Source of the DNA: Tannerellaceae bacterium
Lineage (GTDB): Bacteria > Bacteroidota > Bacteroidia > Bacteroidales > Tannerellaceae
Assembly: GCA_031264865.1 (NCBI GenBank)
Contig: JAISDJ010000311.1
Span: forward strand, 1 to 39,351
DNA length: 39,351 bases
Reading direction: 5' to 3'
Shown: positions 18,063 through 27,444 of the stretch, piece by piece
Position numbering within the stretch: position 1 is the first letter of the stretch
Layout: every line of letters begins with the position of its first letter
Notes under the pieces: model-generated
The model's database searches: none
Seen by the model: only the letters and a program-made list of their open reading frames with translations
What the model was told of the DNA's origin: nothing
Position numbers and translations under genes: made by a program

Positions 18063-19754
18063 TTATTCGCCATATCCCGGATTCTGTTTTATCTCCGCAT
18101 CTTTGTTCAGTTGGATTTCGGTACGTGGAACCGGCAACAACGAATTATAATCCTGAAAACCGGTTATAGGCTTGGCGTCGCCTCCATAGATGGCAATGCG
18201 ATCCTTTAATTTACCAGTGCGTACCAGCGTCATACGGCGGTTTTCTTCGCCAATGAGTTCGCGGGCGCGTTCGTCGAGAATAAAATCGAGTGTAATATCA
18301 GAGGCGCTGACTTTTCCCAGATTAGCATTGCCTGTTGTTTCCCTGGTTTCCTGAAAAGCCCTGTTGCGCAGTATATTGATGTCGTCAGCTGCTCCTGAAG
18401 TATTATTCTGACGGAAACGCGCTTCGGCCCTTAACAAATAGGTTTCTCCCAGACGCATGATCGGCCAATCTTTTACGATTGCATAACCAAAGTCGTCGGT
18501 TGGATCGTAACCACCCCATTTTGTGCAGTAAGGATACCATACTTCAAGGCTGTCGGCTTCGTAAGGAATAGCACGGTCGCCGGTTTTTATAGTCCTTACT
18601 TCTACTGCGTTTGCTGCATCTTTTGCTACACGGAACCCTTTTGCATCAATACCGGTTTCCGTACTGAAATCAGGACGGTTATAGTTCGTCCAACGGCGAA
18701 TATTGAAATTGCTATTGCGAATATCGCCATCCTGCCCGCTCCATACAGTATACTTCATGAAATTACTCAGACGCATGCGCCCGTTACCACGGCCTCCGAG
18801 CGAATCGGCATTGACCATTCCGTCCCATTTATGATAAGCAGGTTGCCATACACGCCGATGTTGCGGGTTGTCAATAGTACCGCCCGGGACGTCGCGGCTG
18901 TATTCCATTTCATATACCCATATAGCTTCTGTATTGCCTTGCGAACGGCGCTGGTTACCGAAGCGGAACATATCGCGGTAGTAATCGCCACCTTCACTAA
19001 GGAATTTACCGTATCTTGCATTGATGAGCTTATATTTGCCACTGTTAATAATTTCGGTAGCAGCCTGTTCTGCTTTAGCATTGTAGCTATTGTCCCTTAC
19101 CCCGATGCGTAAATAGGTTTCGGCTGCCAGTTGACGTGCCATATCCTTATTGGCACGGCTTGGCTTCGCTGCTTCGTCTACGTTGGGCAGATTCGCAATA
19201 GCATAAGTCAGATCTTCTTCTATCAATGCATCGACTTCCGTCACAGACTGACGGGTAAAATCGAAAGTAGGTACTTTTACAGCTTCCTTAATCAGAGGGA
19301 CATCTCCCCACAATGTTACCAACGTATTATAAGCCAGTGCCCGGAAGAATCTGGCTTCGGCGGTTGCCGTAGGATTGTCATCTCCCACATCCGAAATAAT
19401 AAGGTTTGCATTGTTGATAAATTCATAATTTTTTCTCCACATATAAGATACTCCTCCATTTTCCCAATCCAAGCTAGCGTACTGGAAAAACGGGTTCTCT
19501 ACTCCCTCTGAAGCTCCGGCTACACAAACATCCGTGCCCAGTTGCCAGCATCCAAGAAATCCCTGCCGGTCACTCCACCCCCAAAGCTCTCCATATATCC
19601 GGTGCAATCCCAATATTTCAGCTTCAATAGCCTTAGCGTCGGTTAGTCCCGTACTATACGAGGCATAAGGTTGTTCTTTTAAGAAATCGTCTCCGCAAGA
19701 AATTGTCATCAGACAAAAAGCGGATAATAAAATGATACTATATTTATTTTTCAT
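18063..19754 (-). CDS. SusD/RagB-family outer membrane lipoprotein
   Basis: Lipobox LMTISCGDDFL; ARFFRALAYNTLVTLWGDVPL, RLGETYLLRAEARFRQNNTSGAADDINILRNRAF, DERARELIGEENRRMTLVRTGKL, C-terminal LPVPRTEIQLNKDAEIKQNPGY. The upstream ATG at 19766 is an alternative start. Confidence 0.96.
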   Translation of the reverse strand: MKNKYSIILLSAFCLMTISCGDDFLKEQPYASYSTGLTDAKAIEAEILGLHRIYGELWGWSDRQGFLGCWQLGTDVCVAGASEGVENPFFQYASLDWENGGVSYMWRKNYEFINNANLIISDVGDDNPTATAEARFFRALAYNTLVTLWGDVPLIKEAVKVPTFDFTRQSVTEVDALIEEDLTYAIANLPNVDEAAKPSRANKDMARQLAAETYLRIGVRDNSYNAKAEQAATEIINSGKYKLINARYGKFLSEGGDYYRDMFRFGNQRRSQGNTEAIWVYEMEYSRDVPGGTIDNPQHRRVWQPAYHKWDGMVNADSLGGRGNGRMRLSNFMKYTVWSGQDGDIRNSNFNIRRWTNYNRPDFSTETGIDAKGFRVAKDAANAVEVRTIKTGDRAIPYEADSLEVWYPYCTKWGGYDPTDDFGYAIVKDWPIMRLGETYLLRAEARFRQNNTSGAADDINILRNRAFQETRETTGNANLGKVSASDITLDFILDERARELIGEENRRMTLVRTGKLKDRIAIYGGDAKPITGFQDYNSLLPVPRTEIQLNKDAEIKQNPGYGE

Positions 19755-19772
19755 GATTATAATCATTGGTTG

Positions 19773-22700
19773 TTAAAACGTTACATTAAGTCCAAATACA
19801 AAGCTACGTGTCACGGGATAGTTTACTTCCCAGTTTTCGCTGCCTCTGCCGATATAACGCGCTTCCGGGTCCCATCCTATCCAGTCGGTAAAGGTATATA
19901 GATTCCGTCCGCTTGCATAAATCTGCACGGCATCAAGTTTCAATTTAGTTACCAATTTATCCGGAATATTGTAACTGATAGTAATATCCTTGATTCTTGT
20001 AAAGCTTGCATCCATTGGGAAACCATATCCTTTCCTGTTGGAATTATTACTGAGCGAACGCCATTCATTGCTTTTATTCTCAGGCGTCCAATAGCCAATA
20101 TCCTTGTATCCGTTACGACGACCTTGTTCGTCGGATGCAGTTCCTATGATTCCGTTATTACGCATCTGTCCCTGAACGGTATTAATAAAAATACTTAACG
20201 TCAGATTCTTATATGTAAATGTATTCGTTATACCTCCTGTCCATTTCGGATCGGTTTGTCCCAGAATACTACGGTCATAATCGTCTATTTTACCATCGGG
20301 CGTTCCGTCCGGTCCACTGAGATCGGCCAGTTTTACCGCTCCCGCTTCGGCGTCTTCCTGCCAGTTGAGATGCTTTCCGGCGGCAATTTCATCTTCCTGC
20401 CAAATACCCACCTTTGTGTAATCGTAAATAACTCCGATAGGTTGTCCGATAAACCAACGGTTACCTACATCCTCGGTCTTGCCTCCATAAACATCAATCC
20501 ATTGCTGTTTATTACGGGCAAATACGAGCGTAGTGCCCCATCTGAAATCTTTAACGTCAATGTTCGTCGAATTGAGCGTGATTTCCACTCCTTTATTATT
20601 CAGGGTACCGATATTCGTCATTACACGTGTATAACCCGATAATTGCGGAAGGTTTTGCCACAGGAGCACGCCGTCGGTTGTACGTGTATACCATTCGATA
20701 GTACCGTTCAGCCGGTTGTTCCACAGGCCGAAATCCGCGGCCAGGTTAAGACCTTCCGTTCTTTCCCATTGAAGATTTGCGTTACCCATATCGGGACGCA
20801 CTTTTAAGGTTGTCTGGGAAACCTTATCCATGGATGTTTTGTCGTTGTTCATCAAGAACAAACTTGCATATTCATTGATATTTTCATTACCGGAATACCC
20901 CCATGAAGCGCGCAGTTTCAAATTGTTGAGAACAGATGTCCAAGGTTGTGCAAACGTTTCGCGGGTTACATTCCAACCGAATGCAAGGGATGGAAACGTT
21001 CCCCATTTATAGTTTTCTCCGAATACCGAAGAACCGTCGCGGCGCACGGTGAATGTAAACAGGTAACGGCTGTCGTAATTGTAATTCAAACGCCCCATCT
21101 GCGACAACAAGCGGCGTTGATTAGCATTGGATCCTGCTATCATGGTTGCTCCAAGTCCCAGGTTGTTAGCTCCGAGCAAGTCGTTTGGAAACTGAGTAGC
21201 TTCTGCTCTCGACCAGCGCCAGGTTTTATTGTATGTAGAATACAAACCTGTTAAGTCGAAATGATTCTTACCCAGATCCTTTGAATAGGTGACAATATTT
21301 TCAATTGTATACGATTGCGTTTCATCATTGTTTATTTGCCCCCAACCGCCGGAACGGTAAACAGATTCGCCTTCGTAGTAAGTCGATCGTTTCGGAACAT
21401 AACTAAAACCGGCATTAATCTTAAATTTCAAACCGCCAAGTGGCGAATATATTTTTCCGAAATCAACTTCTCCATATCCATTAACAGATACGGTTGTTTC
21501 CCTGCGTGCCGGGTTAACAGTAGTCGGAAGCAAAGGATTTTGCCACAGTGTTTCCGAATAGATAGGATAACGTTCCAAGTCTCCGTTTTCATCATACATC
21601 TTTCCATAAGGGCTCATGGCGGCAGCATTCAACAGGTTAGCCCGTCCGCCGTCGCGGTTATGGAACGCCACAAAAGTAGAAGCCCCCATAGACAGGAAAT
21701 CGGTTGCTTTCAAATCAATATTTGTTCTGAAGGAATAACGTTTATAGTTATATCCCTTTACTACACCTTTCTGATCGAGAAAATCGCCCGACATATAATA
21801 TTGTACATTATCCGTTCCGCCCATGGCGCTGATATTATGATCCTGTACGATTCCGGTTTGTGTTACAGCATCAATCCAGTCGGTAACAGTTCCGTTCTTA
21901 TAGTTATCTACCTCATTCTGGTAACGTGCGGGCGCATAATCCGGATTGAGCGGAAGGTTATTGATACGGGCATATTCTGCATATTGATCCAGCAACACGT
22001 CGGGGGTATTCGGTTCAAGGATATGCGCCAGTTGTTCAACGCCTCCATAACCACTATAACGGATGGTAGGTTTTCCTGTTTTCCCTCGTTTGGTGGTAAT
22101 AAGGATTACTCCGCTCGAACCGTTGGTTCCATAAATAGCAACAGCCGAAGGGTCTTTCAATATTTCTACCGATTCGATATCGTTCGGATTGATGTCGTTT
22201 ATCGACATATCCTTTTTCGACAGGGGAATACCATCAACCACGATGTAAGGCTCGGAACTGGCATTTACCGAGTTTCGTCCGCGTACGATCGTAGAAGGCG
22301 TATCACCAGGAACAGAAGAAGATTGAGATACATTTACACCGGCAGCCGCCCCTTGAATCGCTTGCATTACATTGTTTACAGGAATTTTGGCAAGCCGGTC
22401 TTTGGGTACGGTTGTTACCGAACCGGTGATATCGGAACGTTTTTGCGTACCATAGCCTACAACGACTACTTCGTCTAGCGTTTTTGTATCCTCCAGCATC
22501 GTTACATGGATATCCGTTTTTGAAGCAACAGGTACTTCCTGCGTTACATACCCAACATAACTAATTACTAAAACAGCATTCGAGGACACATTAGATAAGG
22601 AAAACCTTCCATTTTCGTCTGTTATAGTTCCGATCGTGGCGCCTTTAACTACAATCGTTACCCCAATCAATGCCTCTCCATTGCTATCAACAACAGATCC

Positions 22701-22829
22701 CGATATTGCCCTTTCTTGCGCCAAGATACTCCATGTACCCAACAAAGCAAACAGCATCAGGAAGAATGTTTTTTGAATACCTTTACATAGAGGGTATTCT
22801 ACTCTTTTTTGTGAATTGTTTTCATTCAT
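19773..22829 (-). CDS. SusC/RagA-family TonB-linked outer membrane receptor
   Basis: Carboxypeptidase-D-like N-terminus (ISGSVVDSNGEALIGVTIVVKGATIGTITDENGRFSLSNV), plug DEVVVVGYGTQKRSDITGSV, SVEILKDPSAVAIYGTNGSSGVILITTKRGK, C-terminal SFVFGLNVTF. Confidence 0.97.
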   Translation of the reverse strand: MNENNSQKRVEYPLCKGIQKTFFLMLFALLGTWSILAQERAISGSVVDSNGEALIGVTIVVKGATIGTITDENGRFSLSNVSSNAVLVISYVGYVTQEVPVASKTDIHVTMLEDTKTLDEVVVVGYGTQKRSDITGSVTTVPKDRLAKIPVNNVMQAIQGAAAGVNVSQSSSVPGDTPSTIVRGRNSVNASSEPYIVVDGIPLSKKDMSINDINPNDIESVEILKDPSAVAIYGTNGSSGVILITTKRGKTGKPTIRYSGYGGVEQLAHILEPNTPDVLLDQYAEYARINNLPLNPDYAPARYQNEVDNYKNGTVTDWIDAVTQTGIVQDHNISAMGGTDNVQYYMSGDFLDQKGVVKGYNYKRYSFRTNIDLKATDFLSMGASTFVAFHNRDGGRANLLNAAAMSPYGKMYDENGDLERYPIYSETLWQNPLLPTTVNPARRETTVSVNGYGEVDFGKIYSPLGGLKFKINAGFSYVPKRSTYYEGESVYRSGGWGQINNDETQSYTIENIVTYSKDLGKNHFDLTGLYSTYNKTWRWSRAEATQFPNDLLGANNLGLGATMIAGSNANQRRLLSQMGRLNYNYDSRYLFTFTVRRDGSSVFGENYKWGTFPSLAFGWNVTRETFAQPWTSVLNNLKLRASWGYSGNENINEYASLFLMNNDKTSMDKVSQTTLKVRPDMGNANLQWERTEGLNLAADFGLWNNRLNGTIEWYTRTTDGVLLWQNLPQLSGYTRVMTNIGTLNNKGVEITLNSTNIDVKDFRWGTTLVFARNKQQWIDVYGGKTEDVGNRWFIGQPIGVIYDYTKVGIWQEDEIAAGKHLNWQEDAEAGAVKLADLSGPDGTPDGKIDDYDRSILGQTDPKWTGGITNTFTYKNLTLSIFINTVQGQMRNNGIIGTASDEQGRRNGYKDIGYWTPENKSNEWRSLSNNSNRKGYGFPMDASFTRIKDITISYNIPDKLVTKLKLDAVQIYASGRNLYTFTDWIGWDPEARYIGRGSENWEVNYPVTRSFVFGLNVTF

Positions 22830-23056
22830 GGTAAAAATAATTAAGTAAACGGTTCATACTATTTTTTAAAGTCAAGTAAGTATTAGTTTTGTTAACATAC
22901 TTTTTGTCTCTTGCAAATATGCCGATATATCAGTTAGCATAAGGGGGAAAAACGTTTCAATTTAGTAGTATGGAAAGACCAGAGAGAAAAATTTTCACCG
23001 TATATCCTATAATCTGTCATTTAGATTATCTATTGTTTGATTTACTTTATCTTTAA

Positions 23057-23144
23057 CCGATCACCCTTGTGAACGACCCCGATCACCTATATGAACGACT
23101 CCGATCACTAGGGTGATCGGTATCAATCACAAGAGTGATCGGCT
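23057..23144. repeat. Four tandem 22-bp units with a dyad consensus CCGATCAC-N4-GTGATCGG
   Basis: Units: ccgatcacccttgtgaacgacc / ccgatcacctatatgaacgact / ccgatcactagggtgatcggta / tcaatcacaagagtgatcggct. CCGATCAC starts at 23057, 23079 and 23101; GTGATCGG starts at 23113 and 23135, so spacing is exactly 22 bp. Confidence 0.88.
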
Positions 23145-23276
23145 AAAATTGATTCGATGAATGTTCAACAAATTGTACACAAAGCAAATAATTTTCCAGG
23201 AAAATACCATGATGTGGTAATCGGAATGCATTAATGTTAAAACAACACTAATATTAATCTTTTTGGGTTTTTTTAC

Positions 23277-23284
23277 TAATTTTG
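23277..23284 (+). promoter_or_regulatory. Putative -7 promoter box (TAATTTTG) for the hybrid two-component regulator
   Basis: Matches TAnnTTTG, 47 bp upstream of ATG 23332. It lies inside the 5' extension of the ORF called at 23263, supporting the 23332 start. Confidence 0.5.
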
Positions 23285-23331
23285 TATCCAGAGATTTGAA
23301 GCTGAAGTTAAACAAAAGTATCATTTTACAC

Positions 23332-26300
23332 ATGGCTATACGCAGAAAGAACCCGATTATACTTTTTGTTCTATCTATTTTATCTTGTTGTTTTTTTGTT
23401 CTTCATGCTCAAAATATAACGATCAGTCCCAGCCCTATAAACGACCAACTGCCTTCTACCACCGTCCAGCGCTTATTTCAGGACAAAGCAGGTTTTATAT
23501 GGTTCGGCACACCGAATGGTTTATGCCGGTATGACGGATACCGGATTATTGAGTTACGATCTAAATTAGAGAAAGACGATTCTTTAGAAAGTAATGAGAT
23601 AACCTGCTTTACAGAGGATAACAACAACCATTTATGGATTGGTACAAAAGCAGGAATTGATATTATAGATCAAAAAAACTATCAAAGGATATCCTTCAGT
23701 GATGAAAGGGTAAATAATATGGTAATTAAATGTTTAATTACTACTTCCGACGGGTTTGTCTGGGTAGGAGCTAACGACCGTTTGCTCAAATATGATTCGA
23801 ATTTAAACTTCATCAGAGATTATGATACTGTTTTACCCATTTATAGTATAAGCTTATTATATGAAGACATGGATAATAATCTGTGGGTAACACTATGGAG
23901 AAAAGGCCTTTTCAGATATGATGCAAAAAAAGATACGTTTATTGAGTACCCAACGATAGGGAATGCGAACAACCCGTTCAAAATAATACAGGATAAAGAA
24001 AAACGATATTGGGTTTGTACCTGGGGAGAAGGTGTCTATTTCTTTAAGCCGGATATGAAAAATCCGGATAAATCAGTATATATTCATCAGGAAATAAAAC
24101 ACTTGAACAGCTCTGTGAAAGAAGAGGTATTTTTTAGTGCAACTCAGGATGACAGATACGGATATTTGTGGTTTGTATCCATTTCGGGAGTATATGCCTG
24201 CAAGTATAAAAAAGAGAATGAGTTGGAAGCTGTAGATCTTTCCCATTTATTTAAAGAGTCGAACAATATTTTCAGTGAAATAATTAAAGATAGTTCGGGG
24301 AATTTGTGGATTGGCACTTTTGGTGAAGGCGTATTGAATGTAAACTTCGACATGCCTGTTATTCGGAACTATACACTTTCTTCCATAAAGCAAAAGACAG
24401 GAATTACGCCTAATATTACCGCTCTCTTTGTAGACAGAGAAGGCATTATCTGGGCCAATCAGAACCGGAAAGGCCTGACTATTTTAAATACACAAAATGG
24501 AGCTGTTACATTCTATGAAGATATGGAAGCGTTGAAAGACGTCGAAGTAATGAATGTTACAAGCTGTATTTCGGGTCTGAGCCGGCAATCGGATATTATC
24601 TGGATAGGCCCTGAAAATGAACCTTCGATATATGTAATCAAAAAAGATAAAGCTTGTATTTCAGTAGAAAGAAAAATAGAACTATCCGAAAGTACGACTG
24701 ATCCGGGTAATCCGAGGAAATTTTATGAAGACGCCGGAAATAATATGTGGATTATTACTACCAACAAACTATTTATCAAACCGGCAAATGAAGAAACCAT
24801 CAAATACATTGACTATGACTTCGGAGTCGTCAGTGATATAACAAATGATCCGGATGGCAATATCTGGTTGAGTACAAGGAATAAGGGAATATATAAAATA
24901 AATCTGAATGAACAGTTGACGATACAAAGTGGTCAGATTAAAAATTACAGCAAGAATACAGGACATCTTACTCCCAATAATACTGAGGCCATTGCAAGCG
25001 ATACTACCGGAAAGATATGGATAGGGACAAGGTCGGGCAATCTGGCATCCTATGATATTAAAGAAAATAAATTTGAAAAAACAAACGAAATAACAGTCTA
25101 TCCGAATGAAATTCTCCTGAATATGCTGATCGACAATTACGGACATATCTGGATTTCTACCAATAAACGTATAACAGAGTATAATCCAGGAAACAATGCT
25201 TCCCGGTACTATTCCCAGTCTGATGGCGTATCTGTAAATTCTTTTTCTCAAGGAGCTTGCTTCAAAGACAAATCGGGTAAACTCTATTTTGGCGGAAATA
25301 AGGGTATTTCTGTTTTTGAATCATCAAATAAACTTTCGGAGACTCCATTGAAAAAGAAGACTTATCTTACAGATGTTAAAATTAATAACAAGTCGGTGTT
25401 TCAAGGGTGTAACAATCAATTTGATATGGTTGAACAGTCTATCATCTTAAATTCCGGTGATAAAAATATAGAATTTAATTTTTCTTCCTTAGACTATGCA
25501 TATTCCTCCAAAATAAGGTATGCTTATAAGATGGAAGGGGTTGATGACGACTGGATCTATACAGAAGAAAAATATCAATTTGCCATTTATAATCAATTGA
25601 AGAAAGGAAATTATACCCTTTTGATTAAATCAACTAACGAAAACAAATTGTGGAGCGATGAAATATCCGGGATAAAAATATATAAACGTCCGGCTTATTA
25701 CGAAACAGTGTGGGCATACCTTATCTATTCTACTTTGCTATTGGTACTGATCCGGTTTATTTATACGATAATAAAGAACCGTATAAGATTACGCAATAAC
25801 CTAAAAATAGCACAGATAGAGAAAGAGAAATCCGAAGAATTAACGCAGATGAAACTCCGGTATTTCACCAATATCTCTCATGATTTCCTAACGCCTCTTA
25901 CCATTATATCCTGCCTGATAGATGATGCCGAAATAACGAACAAAGATAAAATCACTCAATTTGATTCGATACGTTCGAATATAGGCAGACTAAAGCGCTT
26001 GTTACAGCAAATCCTGGACTTCCGGAAAATAGAAAGCGGCAATATGAAACTCAACATTTCAAAAGGAGATATTGCCGGATTAATTCAGGAATTATGTCTC
26101 AGTAGTTTCTTACCCCTAATGAGAAAAAAGAATATAAATTTCACTTTCAATACCGCACCATCTCACATTGACGCTTATTTTGACCCCGACAAAGTGGATA
26201 AAATCATATACAACCTGCTTTCGAATGCCTGTAAGTATACGCCTCCAAACGGCAATGTTAACCTCTGTCTGAAGGAGTCTACTGAAGGCAATACCCACTT

Positions 26301-27363
26301 TTTAACGATTAAAGTCAGCGATACCGGAGTTGGAATCTCCAGGGAAGATCTATCTAATATCTTTACCCGTTTTTATTCAAATAGCATAAATAAATCGGGT
26401 GAATCAAATGGCATTGGCTTAAATCTCACGAAAGATTTGGTTGAAATCCATAAAGGTACTATACATGCCGAAAGTGAAATAGATAAGGGTTCTGTATTTA
26501 CAGTAACCATACCGATAGATAAAGATAGCTACAATGATAATGACGCAAGCCTGGTCGACTCAATTATCATCCAAGGAAGAAGCATGGCTACAACAGGTAG
26601 TAAAACAGATGTAACTATCTTACTGGTAGAAGACAACAAAGAACTTCTTGAACTAATGATGAATATATTATCAAAACATTATAACATATTAGCAGCAAAG
26701 AATGGTATAGAAGCGCTCAACTGTGTAAAAGAGAATAAAACAGATATCATAATCAGCGATGTTATGATGCCCGAAATGGATGGTTTGGAACTTTGCCGGG
26801 AAATAAAGAAGGACCTGAAGACCAGCCATATTCCAATTATTCTGTTAACGGCGAAGAATAATACCCAGGATCGTATCGATTGCTATAATGCCGGCGCCGA
26901 CGGATATATAACCAAACCTTTTGATCTGAAAGTACTCGAAGCGCGAATCAATAACTTTATTGCAACAAAGAAAGTTCAACAGAAAGAATTCAAATCGGAT
27001 GTAAATATAAATCTTTCAACATTAAATTTTCCTTCTATTGATGAACAGTTTCTAACAAATGCCATAAAGATTATAGAAAATAATCTCTTAGAACCAGACT
27101 TTGACGTCATTACTCTTTCGGAAAAACTAAATATGTCGAAGTCTTCCTTATATAGAAAACTGAAGGGTATGACTGATTTATCTCCAAGCGATTTTATCCG
27201 TAATATACGATTAAAGCAAGCCTGTCTGTTATTAAAGAATAAAACAATTACCATTTCGGAAATAGCATATGCTGTCGGATTCTCAGATCCTAAATACTTT
27301 AGTCTCTGTTTCAAAAACGAATTCAATATGACTCCGTCGGAATTTCAAAAAGGGAGACATTAA
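23332..27363 (+). CDS. Hybrid two-component system regulator (HTCS): periplasmic Reg_prop/Y_Y_Y sensor, histidine kinase, receiver, AraC-type HTH
   Basis: Reg_prop repeats (FIWFGTPNGLCRYDG, HLWIGTKAGIDII, NLWIGTFGEGVL), Y_Y_Y region, TM segment, H-box FTNISHDFLTPLT, HATPase KIIYNLLSNACKYTP / DTGVGI, receiver DIIISDVMMPEMDGLEL, C-terminal AraC HTH AYAVGFSDPKYFSLCFKNEFNMTPSEF. Confidence 0.96.
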   Translation: MAIRRKNPIILFVLSILSCCFFVLHAQNITISPSPINDQLPSTTVQRLFQDKAGFIWFGTPNGLCRYDGYRIIELRSKLEKDDSLESNEITCFTEDNNNHLWIGTKAGIDIIDQKNYQRISFSDERVNNMVIKCLITTSDGFVWVGANDRLLKYDSNLNFIRDYDTVLPIYSISLLYEDMDNNLWVTLWRKGLFRYDAKKDTFIEYPTIGNANNPFKIIQDKEKRYWVCTWGEGVYFFKPDMKNPDKSVYIHQEIKHLNSSVKEEVFFSATQDDRYGYLWFVSISGVYACKYKKENELEAVDLSHLFKESNNIFSEIIKDSSGNLWIGTFGEGVLNVNFDMPVIRNYTLSSIKQKTGITPNITALFVDREGIIWANQNRKGLTILNTQNGAVTFYEDMEALKDVEVMNVTSCISGLSRQSDIIWIGPENEPSIYVIKKDKACISVERKIELSESTTDPGNPRKFYEDAGNNMWIITTNKLFIKPANEETIKYIDYDFGVVSDITNDPDGNIWLSTRNKGIYKINLNEQLTIQSGQIKNYSKNTGHLTPNNTEAIASDTTGKIWIGTRSGNLASYDIKENKFEKTNEITVYPNEILLNMLIDNYGHIWISTNKRITEYNPGNNASRYYSQSDGVSVNSFSQGACFKDKSGKLYFGGNKGISVFESSNKLSETPLKKKTYLTDVKINNKSVFQGCNNQFDMVEQSIILNSGDKNIEFNFSSLDYAYSSKIRYAYKMEGVDDDWIYTEEKYQFAIYNQLKKGNYTLLIKSTNENKLWSDEISGIKIYKRPAYYETVWAYLIYSTLLLVLIRFIYTIIKNRIRLRNNLKIAQIEKEKSEELTQMKLRYFTNISHDFLTPLTIISCLIDDAEITNKDKITQFDSIRSNIGRLKRLLQQILDFRKIESGNMKLNISKGDIAGLIQELCLSSFLPLMRKKNINFTFNTAPSHIDAYFDPDKVDKIIYNLLSNACKYTPPNGNVNLCLKESTEGNTHFLTIKVSDTGVGISREDLSNIFTRFYSNSINKSGESNGIGLNLTKDLVEIHKGTIHAESEIDKGSVFTVTIPIDKDSYNDNDASLVDSIIIQGRSMATTGSKTDVTILLVEDNKELLELMMNILSKHYNILAAKNGIEALNCVKENKTDIIISDVMMPEMDGLELCREIKKDLKTSHIPIILLTAKNNTQDRIDCYNAGADGYITKPFDLKVLEARINNFIATKKVQQKEFKSDVNINLSTLNFPSIDEQFLTNAIKIIENNLLEPDFDVITLSEKLNMSKSSLYRKLKGMTDLSPSDFIRNIRLKQACLLLKNKTITISEIAYAVGFSDPKYFSLCFKNEFNMTPSEFQKGRH

Positions 27364-27413
27364 TAACTGAAAATAAAAAAGATAGAAAAACAGAAAAAAT
27401 AAAAATTTCCGGC

Positions 27414-27421
27414 TACATTTG
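27414..27421 (+). promoter_or_regulatory. Putative -7 promoter box (TACATTTG) upstream of the orphan secreted protein gene
   Basis: TAnnTTTG match 23 bp upstream of ATG 27445, in the HTCS/next-gene intergenic region. Confidence 0.4.
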
Positions 27422-27444
27422 TTTAATTCTTAACTCATAACACC

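Noticed and set aside
21315-22478. 387-aa plus-strand ORF inside the susC gene
   Set aside because: Antisense to a strongly supported SusC receptor CDS; low-complexity composition typical of an antisense shadow ORF and no recognisable domain.
23057-23144. Considered as a CRISPR array
   Set aside because: Units are only 22 bp, contiguous with no spacers, and internally dyad-symmetric; no cas genes nearby. Operator-like array is a better description.
24769-25251. 160-aa minus-strand ORF in the HTCS sensor domain
   Set aside because: Antisense to conserved Reg_prop repeats; hydrophobic/isoleucine-rich composition expected from AT-rich antisense reading.
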